Assembly: GCA_039000515.1 (NCBI GenBank)
Contig: JBCFYV010000533.1
Location: 37,919 to 101,918, forward strand
Reading direction: 5' to 3'
DNA length: 64,000 bases
Source of the DNA: Timema cristinae
Taxonomy: Eukaryota > Arthropoda > Insecta > Phasmatodea > Timematidae
The notes under the pieces: model-generated
What the model was told of the DNA's origin: nothing
Seen by the model: only the letters and a program-made list of their open reading frames with translations
Databases searched by the model: none
Shown here: piece after piece, positions 55,801 to 64,000 of the stretch
Layout of the letters: each line of letters opens with the position of its first letter
Numbering within the stretch: the first letter of the stretch is position 1
Translations under genes and position numbers: made by a program

Positions 55801-56089
55801 GCAGGCGCGGTATGCACATTTTTGTCCTCAATTCATTATTTTATAGTAAAAATCTTTCTTTCAAAAATGAAGATGAAATACATATTAAAAAAAAATTAGA
55901 TATCACTAAACTTTACACAAAAATATACAAATCAATACATTATTTAATCTATATAAAGCAAAGGATGAAGCAGGACAGAGGTACCCGCCAACAACTCGTG
56001 AAACTCAAAACAAATTATGTTAGTGGGTTTGAAAAAGAACCAAAGGAAAGTTGCCGTTGTGCTCTAAAATTAGGAATGCTATATAACAT

Positions 56090-56824
56090 TTAATGTGGCG
56101 GGCCAAGTTGAGCCTTTCCTATATCATATCCTGTAGAAAAATAGAGAACAAGTTGGCTCGCCACATTTTGAGATATCAATTTAACAAAATTCTGTTTTCA
56201 CCATTCGTTTTTATTTCGTTTGTGCTCATATGTGCCCGAACATGAACTATAGTGCTGTGAAACTAGGCCTTTTAGATAACATTTAATGAAGGCGATCCAA
56301 CTAGAGCTCAAGCTAGCCCACCACATTAACTGTTTTCTAGATTTTATAATTTTAGAGCACAAATACTCATTTTTGGGCACATTTGAGCACAAACGAAAAA
56401 CAAACGAATGGTGAAAACATAATTTTGTTACATTGATATTTAAAATGTGGCGGGCCAGCTTGAACTCAATTTTTCTACATGTTATGGTATAGGGAAGACT
56501 CAAGTTAGCCCGCCACATTAATTGTTCTTTAGATTTTATAATTTTAAAGCACAAATGTTCATTTTCGGGCACATATGACCACAAATGGAGCACAATGGAT
56601 TGACTTAAATAAATTTTGTTATGTTGTGTTTTTCAATATGTGGCGGGCTAGCTTGAGCTCAAGTTGGCCCGCCACATTAAATATTTTCTAAATTGGCCAG
56701 TTTAACAGCACAAATGTTCATGTTCGGGCACATATGAGAACAAATAGAGCACAAACGATTAGACAAAAAAATAATATTTTTCGGCAATGTGGCGGGCCAA
56801 TTTGAGTCACGTCATTGTGGGGGT
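56090..56824. repeat. Palindromic repeat cluster A
   Basis: Inverted arms AATGTGGCGGGCCAA and TTGGCTCGCCACATT-like (variants TAGCCCGCCACATTAA) repeat in alternating orientation. Between them lie spacers built on GAGCACAAATGTTCATTTTC, then GGGCACATATGAGCACAAA, also found in both orientations. Examples of near-perfect fold-backs are at about 56,639-56,678 and 56,448-56,518. The block ends GCGGGCCAATTTGAGTCACG. The minus-strand ORF at 56198-56593 reads through these repeats and is not credible. Confidence 0.8.
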
Positions 56825-57309
56825 GGCTATCCTTCCTCTCCCCCTTGATCTGCTACTGCCTTGAAATTAGTTATCTAAATAAATAAGAAAAATTAACTTA
56901 AAGGTACGGCCAGACTGGTCAATGAGTGCCTAATATTAAAATAAACAAATTGGTTCTAATGAGAGGTGGCCAGACTGGTGCGACCAAGCAACGCGCTTGA
57001 AAAATAGAACTTCTAGTTCTCTTTTTATGTGCGCACTCAAGCCGGAATAGTCTCGTTCACAGGCGCTAGGCAATATTATTGTGTGTTGATTCATAGAGTG
57101 CTAGGAAAACTTCTCAATTTGACATGATATTTTACTTTTTTATTATTATCGATAGGCTTAGCACAATTGTTACTAACGGCCTAATTTAATTGGTAAAACC
57201 ATAAGTAATATCGTGTATATAATGTAAAACTGATGTGTTAAAATACTTTAATACTATTGTGATTAAAGTAAGACCTTTACAAATAAGAATAACCATTAGA
57301 ATTAATATA
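56825..57309. other. Spacer, nothing recognised
   Basis: GGCCAGACTGGT occurs twice (about 56,908 and 56,969) in otherwise ordinary AT-rich text. Confidence 0.4.
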
Positions 57310-57445
57310 GAATTGGAAAACCACAACAACAAATTACTTGTCAAAAACCACCCTCAGTTCACTGAGCCAAGATTCGAACCTTTGCCTCCCCGTCAACAGC
57401 TTACGAGCTATTTGCTAATCACGCGCTCGCTCGCCTGTTTGGCCA
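57310..57445 (-). repeat. SINE family 1, diverged head
   Basis: AAAAACCACCCTCAGTTCAC, then AAGATTCGAACCTTTGCCTC, then CCCGTCAACAGC keep the family order on the minus strand; the tail is lost. Confidence 0.6.
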
Positions 57446-57944
57446 CGCTGTCGCTCGCGCGCTTGTCAATCTGGCTGAACCCTAAAACTTATATATACAA
57501 TTAACCCCCAGTACTATTTTAAGCATCATTATAATATTATTTGTTGTGTAATCATTTTCATCTCTAATTTTTTTTTTTGTTCCTTTGAAAATTCAACCGA
57601 TTGTTTTTAAGCACATTTAGTTTACTTTTAAAAACTGTTCATCTTGCCAAAACTTAATCAACAATGTATGACTTAGAGGAATAAAAAATGGTCAAAGATC
57701 CCCTCCCTATAAAATAACCTTAAGAATTCTATAAAATTACTTATTCAAAAAAAGATTTAAAAAATCAAACGAAAGCTCGTGATGAATGCACGAGACTAAA
57801 TCAAACACGGACTTTACAAAATAATGGATACTAAAACATACATTCATGCTTTAGTGGATTAGATTGCAGTGAACATTCGGCTATATTGAACCTAATTTAT
57901 TATTGTTCCTAGCTCATATAAATTTCAATATGTGTTAAAAATGA
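57446..57944. other. Spacer, nothing recognised
   Basis: AT-rich, no ORF. Confidence 0.4.
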
Positions 57945-59331
57945 TGTGCAATCATTTCTGCTCTATTAGTGCTAGAATGTGCCCGAACATGAACATTTGT
58001 GCTGTGAGACTAGATTTTTTAAATAACATTTAATGTGATGTGACAACTTGAGCTCAAGCTAGCACACTACATCTTGAAAAAATCAGTGTAGCGAAATTAT
58101 GTTTATGCCATTCATTTGTGCTTAGTTTGTGCTCGTATGTGCTCAAACATGAAATTTATGCTGTGAAACTAGGCCTTTTAAATACAATTTAATTTTGGGG
58201 GACAACTTGAACAAAATAAACATTTGTGCTCTAAAAATTTTCTATATGAAGAACCTTTAATGTGGTGGGACAACTTGGACTCAAGCTAGCCCGCCACATA
58301 TTGAAAAACACTACATAACAAAATTCTATTTACCTAATTCTATTGTTCCCTATTGCGCTCATATGTGATCGAAAATGAACATTTGTGCTCTAAAAATTTG
58401 CAATATAAAGAATATTTAACGGGGTGGGCTAACTTGAGGCATCTTTATACTGTAATTTGTAGAAAACTTTAGTACAAGCTGGCCCACAACATTTCGAAAA
58501 AATTGTTAGAGCAAAATTCTGTTTGTACCATTTGTTTGGGCTCATCTGTGCTGTGAAACTAGGCCCTTTAAATAACATTTAATGTGGCGAGTCAGTTTGA
58601 GCTGAAGCTAGGTTGCATCATTAAATACTCTCTTAAAGGAAAAATTTTAGAGCACAAATGTTAATGTTCCGGCACAAATGAGCACAAACTAAAACAAACG
58701 AATGTTGCAGACAAATTTTTGCTACGGTGTTTGTTTGTTTTTTTCAAAATGTAGCTATCTTGAACTCAAATTTTCTACGGGTTATGATATAGGGAAAGCT
58801 AAAGTTAGCCCACCACATTAAAATTGTTCTCTAGAACGCCTAGTTTTAGAGCACAAATGTTCATTTTCGGTCCCATATGAGAACAAATAGAGCACAAATG
58901 AATGGTGTGAATAGAACTTTATTATCTTGTGTTTTTTCAATATGTGGCTGGCTAGATTGATCTCTGAGCTTGAACACAATTATTCATATTTGGGCACATA
59001 TTAGAACAAACTAAGCACAAACGAATGGTGAAAACCGAATTTTTCAACAGTGATTATTTTTAATATAGTGGGTCAGCCTTAACTCAATTTTTCTCCAGGT
59101 CGTGGCATAAGAAAGGGTCAAGTTGGCCCACCACATTAAATATTCTATTGAATAAATTTTTGTGTTCAAGCATATGAGCACAAATGAAGCACAATGGAGT
59201 GACGTAAAGAGAATTTTGTTATGTTGTAGTTTTCAATAATTATAATGGTGGGCTAGCTATCACAAACGATGTAACAATAAAGAAAAACTAACTTTCGGCG
59301 ATGTGGTGGGCTAGCTTGAGTAACGTGATTT
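57945..59331. repeat. Palindromic repeat cluster B
   Basis: Same family as cluster A but longer and more diverged: TTTAATGTGATGTGACAACT, CAAGCTAGCACACTACAT, AGCACAAATGTTAATGTTCC, TGTGCCCGAACATGAACAT and inverses alternate throughout. It ends ATGTGGTGGGCTAGCTTGAG TAACG, parallel to the end of cluster A. No coding potential. Confidence 0.75.
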
Positions 59332-59770
59332 AAACATCAAAATTCCCTGAAATCTAATATTTTATTTTTAACGTGATGACTTAAATAAACTTAATTTCTA
59401 CCCGAGTTGTTTTTGCAGCAGAAAGACAGGGGAAGGGATGATAGAGAATACTTCCAAAGTACAAGCATAGAGAAATGTATATATATGTGTTATCCCTTTC
59501 TCTATGGTACAAGGTTGAGAGCTTGGGTACCATTGTTGCGGCAAGTAAAGGTAGGCAGGCTTCTTTGCTATTACAAGTGACTAAGGCAACCGATTAGCAC
59601 AATGAGTGACAGTTTGTGGCCATTTATCCATTGTCTTCACTAAACTCTTTCTTCAAGAGGATGTTTGAAACTTACAACACACCTTGCTGTTCATTATGGT
59701 CAAGATTTTTGAGAAGTGTGTAAAAATAACATACTCATGTTCAACGGAATTTGGTTAGCATTTTGTAATC
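59332..59770. other. Intergenic, nothing recognised
   Basis: No ORF or repeat boundary recognised. Confidence 0.4.
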
Positions 59771-59780
59771 TACTTTGATA

Positions 59781-60066
59781 GGGGTGACCTGGTGGTCTAG
59801 GGGTAAGGTGTCAGACTTCTGTGCTGGCGGCTGGGGTTCAATCCTCGGTCCCGGCACAGATTTATCTGATATCCAAACCCTTCCTTCACCTCTGACAAGA
59901 CATCTTGTGAATGTGGGGAATGCCAGGCCTCCACCGTGGTTCGGATTCCACGTGTAAACTGTAGGTCCTTCATTTCATCTCACAATCACCCTACCATTAC
60001 ACATTAGCGTAAGTGCGTATAACCCGAACGGGTAGTAAGACGCGGTGCTAATAATAATAATAGTAA
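59781..60066 (+). mobile_element. SINE family 2, full length, 10-bp target duplication
   Basis: Head GGGGTGACCTGGTGGTCTAG, B box GGGGTTCAATCCT, family body, shared tail and (AAT)n. TACTTTGATA flanks it at 59771-59780 and 60067-60076. Confidence 0.9.
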
Positions 60067-60076
60067 TACTTTGATA

Positions 60077-60442
60077 GCTCAGAGATAGTATAACAAATTA
60101 ATAAAATTCTACGATAATTTATCTTGAATTGAAATTTCAACGTTTTATTTAATTCAAATTTTGATTAGTCAATGTTGACCTCAATGAATGTAATTAAAAA
60201 ATCTATTGCTTCGCTTATCAAATATATCGTAAAATCATAAAAGTAGTTATTTGTTCGTAAATTTTGTGGATTATTTGGGAAATTTGGTAGTTATGCCTAC
60301 CTACCCCATTAGCGTAGTAATATTTGGAGAGCCAGGACATGTAGTAAGAGGCAGTGTATTGTAATAATATTATAGTGAGAATTGCCGATATTTGTATACA
60401 TATAGTGAATTTAGACATCTATTGACATGTTTTTTTATTTTT
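60077..60442. other. AT-rich spacer, nothing recognised
   Basis: The minus-strand ORF 60218-60418 has no recognised family. Confidence 0.4.
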
Positions 60443-60690
60443 TTATTCAGCACCGCGTCTTACTACCCGTCCGCTTTATATGCTTCTATTAATTATGCCA
60501 ATGGATTCGGAATTGGTAAGGTTGAATTTAGAGGAAGTGATCATGCATTTGCGTGGAGGGAGAGTGGAAAACCATTTAGGAAGACCACCCCAGTTCACCT
60601 AATCTAGATTTGAACCTTGATCTCCCCATACTAGGCAATCTATCTCAACACGAAACTAACGCGTTAGCCAACTACGCCACCGAGGCGGGT
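60443..60690 (-). mobile_element. SINE family 1, near full length
   Basis: Minus-strand copy from CAGCACCGCGTCTTACTACC to ACTACGCCACCGAGGCGGGT, with moderate divergence in the head. Confidence 0.85.
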
Positions 60691-61223
60691 GTCTTGACAT
60701 AATAATATGGTAACAAGAATGAAATAATAATCATAATTAATCATGACATAATATGAGATTGCCATTTGTATTATCCAGTGGGTTAAATATAAAATGTTAT
60801 TTTTGTAAATTAACGACCACTCTGGAAACTAGTTTCTTCTATTTCAAATTCTTGTCTAGTTTGATTTTATTTTTAGAGTGATATGCCTCACTAGAAACAC
60901 CAACTAGACAAGGAGGGAGGCTGGAGTAGGGTTCAAGGGTGGTTGTATTTTGTCGAGGTCATCTGATCCTCTCTCGGCTATGGATATAGTGTTCTGCTTA
61001 ATTATCTAATTTGTGTTGCGATATAAAATTGGTACAGTCAAAACAAGACATTTAATGAAATAAATAATTCAAGTTTATTTTTGCATTTAATAATTACTTT
61101 CAATTAATACAACTAACAAATAGCGTTTGGTTAAAAAATCAAGTTGACTCGAAATAATGACATTATGTGCTACAAAGTGAGATACAATAAAATAAACAAG
61201 GCATATAAATAACAATACTTATT
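60691..61223. other. AT-rich spacer, nothing recognised
   Basis: No ORF or repeat boundary recognised. Confidence 0.4.
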
Positions 61224-61505
61224 TATTATTATTATTATTAGCACCGCGTCTTACTACCCGTTCGGGTTATACGCACTTACGCTAATGTGTAATGGTAGGG
61301 TGATTGTGAGATGAAATGGAGGACCTACAGTTTAACGTGGAATCCGAACCACGGTGGAGGCCTGGCATTCCCCACATTCACAAGACGTCTTGTCAGAGGT
61401 GAAGGAAGGGTTTGGTAATCAGATAAATCTGTGCCGGGACCGAGGATTGAACCCCTGACCCCAGCACAGAGGTCTCACACCTTACCCCTAGACCACCAGG
61501 TCACC
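61224..61505 (-). mobile_element. SINE family 2, full length
   Basis: Minus-strand copy: (ATT)n, TAGCACCGCGTCTTACTACC, the family body, then CTAGACCACCAGGTCACC. TATTTATTATTA-like words on both sides may be its target duplication but overlap the ATT run. Confidence 0.85.
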
Positions 61506-61548
61506 GTGTATTTATTATTAAAATTATGTAAGTTTATCACCATTAAAC

Positions 61549-61753
61549 AATGCTTTGAGCCACATGGGGAAAGCAATAATAATATTATTTTGGAAGTCCT
61601 CGGAGTAACTACTAATATTTATTATTGAACTATACCAGCGCTCCTTTAGTTATTTTACAGTAAATAGGTAAAAAAATTGAATTTTTCAAAATATATTACG
61701 TTCTCTAAAAATCCTATTTCCACTCCCTTTTGAAGGCCCAGTCCAACCCTGGT
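61549..61753. repeat. hAT-MITE-like dispersed repeat, copy 2
   Basis: Same order of phrases as 24059-24236, ending AGGCCCAGTCCAACCCTG. Confidence 0.5.
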
Positions 61754-62084
61754 CTACTTGATGGATAGCATATAGTTTACGAACAATTCGAAAGGCTACG
61801 CTAACCCCAAAAAGTTAATTATTAAAAAGCCATAAAAATAATTGTATTTTATAGAAAAATATTCAATCGTCAATAAAAAGTTAATGTAAATAATTTAATA
61901 CTTTGCGTGTCGAGAGTCATCATAAGATGCTTCAACTTGAGAAACATTCAAATTGAACCTAATCTTGGTATTGAATATTTTCTTACACCAGCTATGCTAT
62001 GATTGCTATATTTTTTTAAAACATTTATTTAAAGTGGCTTATCATATTTTACGTAGTGCGTTTCTCATTATATTCTAACCAACA
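61754..62084. other. AT-rich spacer, nothing recognised
   Basis: No ORF or repeat boundary recognised. Confidence 0.4.
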
Positions 62085-62245
62085 CTTTAGCTAGGTCGAT
62101 AGAACATGTGCTTACTATGCTAAGGGTCCCGGTTTCTATTCCAGGTAACCCGGTAATTGAACTTTAGTAAATTCTTATGTCTGTCATAGATAAAAGCTAG
62201 TTTGTAAGTCGTATGCTGATATAATCCTTGTTTGCATAAATTACA
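62085..62245 (+). repeat. SINE family 3, diverged copy
   Basis: ACTTTAGCTAGGTCGATAGA (A-box side), AAGGGTCCCGGTTTCTATTC (B-box side), then AGCTAGTTTGTAAGTCGTAT and GCTGATATAATC match the copies at 27.5-28.2 and 54.1 kb. Confidence 0.55.
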
Positions 62246-62899
62246 TGTTAAAACTCCTAATTGAAAAACATAATGTTTTATATAATATATTTTATTAAAT
62301 AATGTTGATGTCGGTTCACTTTCTAGCTTGCAAAGATTTTTTTAAGACTCAGAAAACAAGTACATCTGAAATATTCTAACTGGTCCTCTGGACATGTTTC
62401 AAGGCTATTAGAAACTTCCCCTCTCTCTTGGCTTGAGTAGGAAGGGTGGTGATTGTCACCCCTATCTTGTAATAACACTAAATTTATGTGACTAATGACC
62501 AATTTATGGCCCAGGGAAAAGGTTTACGTGATTAAAAATATTATGTTTGTAAATTACACACAAAACTTAAGATTTTATTTTTTTAAATCCAACCATTTTC
62601 TAAAATGTGTTTTTGAGTTAATTTTAAAAATATACACATAAAAAATAATAAAATTCAATATCAATTTAAAAAAGTGTATATAGTCATAATAAAAAAATAT
62701 CAAAAATGTATCATTATTGATTCATCTAGAATTTCGGTCGCAAATCAGTAATTTTTACTGTGTAATAGTAGCTATGCGACAGCACCTAAACTATTTACCG
62801 ATAATTAGGAACAATATTCTATTCTAATTCAAATCCATTGGTGTAGTTTTGTAAAGTGGATATTTATTCGTAAGAAATTCATGTGGCCCTCTAAGTTCT
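62246..62899. other. AT-rich stretch, possible interior of a hAT copy
   Basis: No ORF. It lies left of a hAT-like terminus. Confidence 0.35.
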
Positions 62900-62934
62900 T
62901 TCGAAACTCAGGGGTCTGAGTTTGAGACCGCTGA
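62900..62934. repeat. hAT-like terminal sequence
   Basis: The reverse complement starts CAGCGGTCTCAAACTCAGAC, close to ZBED-type hAT ends. The partner end was not found. Confidence 0.4.
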
Positions 62935-63093
62935 TCTAGTCGGTCAAAGAAAATTATGTGTTATTCCCTATTTTTATTAAATAAAACATATTTATATGAA
63001 AATTAATATGATATTGCACTTAACTTCATTCGAAGTTTCCAAAACACTGCAAGATGAATGATGATTTTGTGAAATATCTAGCTTTTCCCATAT

Positions 63094-63297
63094 TTAATAT
63101 CGATTACATTTTACAACAGTGTACAAAGCTTTGCCAGACATTTTTCTTTGTAGTTTTTCACTTAAAATATCCCAAATAGGATCAGCTAGGACTGCTATTT
63201 CCCCTTTTGTTGATAAAATGTTACTTTTTTCTTCAAACATAAGCTTGATAATATCATTTGGTGAAACCTTTGGTACCCTCATTTTAAAAAGAGCCAA
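63094..63297 (-). pseudogene. Transposon-like N-terminal ORF, unidentified
   Basis: A 67-aa frame with SPNDIIKLMFEEKSNIL, ADPIWDILSEKLQRKMSG and KALYTVVKCNRY. After the TAA the same frame continues with IWEKLDISQNHH, so the stop is probably a mutation inside a longer protein. N termini with this KxALYTxVKCNR pattern occur in repetitive insect proteins, probably transposon-encoded, but the superfamily could not be named. Confidence 0.4.
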
Positions 63298-64000
63298 GGA
63301 TTAAATTGTATTTAATAACTTAGATGTTATATATGTTTATATATAATAGTGGCACAAATTGATATATAGTAAATAAATTACCAAAGTAGGATTATAGCAA
63401 ATAATAAATAGAAATAGAGCACTCCCGAAAGTGATTCAACGAACAATTTGTAGTAAATATCCACATCAAATATCTATAAATGCGTATATAATAAGGTAAG
63501 GTAATAAGACACAATTCTATAAAAAATAAACTATAAAATGTCATTATAGATCTAAACTAGTACTTAAAGTCTACAAAAAAATACCTAGAATAGAAATTAA
63601 AACTCAGAATAAATTCAAATGGCAAAATTCAATACGCACTTTACAAATGGAAAAAATATCTGTATTCTATGAAAAGCCTTTAACGATGTACACAGGCTGC
63701 TAGGGACAGATATATTCCGATAGAGTGTAGTACTATCGGTTTGTCGTGCTCGTGACGGCCCGGTTAAAGAGGGAGACAGTATCATTACCTCTCACTCTTA
63801 CTTAACTTCTCGCTTTGAGTAAAAATAAAAGTAAGGAAAGAGGGGATTAGTAGCCTAACAGGGAATGTTTACAGGGAGGTTTGGTGGAATACAATGCTAT
63901 AGTTAGAAGGACAAATACTTTTAACTACGTCAAGCCCAAGGGTGGATCCAGGGCTAGTTGTAGTGGTGAATTGGTTTTCACAAGGCTCCTTCAAGGATAA
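63298..64000. other. AT-rich window end, nothing recognised
   Basis: No ORF or repeat boundary recognised. Confidence 0.4.

Noticed and set aside
55797..56093. 98-codon ORF
   Set aside because: AT-rich, Lys/Ile-biased, no recognised family, located between repeat fragments.

Overview
The window is eukaryotic nuclear DNA: AT-rich, almost free of long host ORFs, with GT-AG introns and many decayed transposable elements. tRNA-headed SINEs, hAT and Mutator-like transposons, a Polinton/Maverick element and a CD36-like first exon pair suggest an arthropod, probably an insect. No species can be named from the sequence alone.

Layout. 0-7.4 kb: no gene; an ancient degenerate tandem array (1.5-4.0 kb) and old SINE copies. 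7.5-13 kb: a young SINE, then a broken four-exon Mutator-like transposase fused to a YqaJ-type nuclease (7.96-11.3 kb), then a hAT element (11.57-13.01 kb) whose ZMYM1-like transposase lies on the minus strand. 13.4-17.1 kb: a hAT-type MITE and a 3.2-kb minisatellite of a 37-bp unit. 18.9-28.2 kb: a hAT copy with a perfect 8-bp target duplication, several SINEs (one nested inside an older copy), and an unclassified 1.3-kb inverted-repeat element. 28.9-33.2 kb: a decayed minus-strand coding stretch, a hAT remnant, and two exons that look like the 5' end of a host CD36-family gene.

35,635-52,084 is a complete 16.45-kb Polinton with ~450-bp terminal inverted repeats and a perfect 6-bp target duplication (GACTTT). 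From the left it carries a small spliced gene and protein-primed DNA polymerase B (plus strand). A capsid block follows on the minus strand: basic 101-aa protein, major capsid protein, minor capsid protein, adenain-like protease and PLA2-domain protein. The right block is on the plus strand: packaging ATPase, fibre-like protein, a conserved protein ending near a DDPNELVDRLR motif, chromodomain integrase, and an unrecognised 189-aa protein. Replication and integration genes are broken by many stops and frameshifts. The major capsid, PLA2 and fibre-like genes are open throughout. The set covers replication, integration, packaging and a complete capsid, so the ancestor was probably virus-like; this copy cannot move unaided.

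52.1-64 kb: more SINEs of three families (two share one 3' tail), two clusters of palindromic repeats (56.1-56.8 and 57.9-59.3 kb), and a short minus-strand transposon-like ORF near 63.2 kb. All coordinates of decayed repeats are approximate to a few tens of bases.
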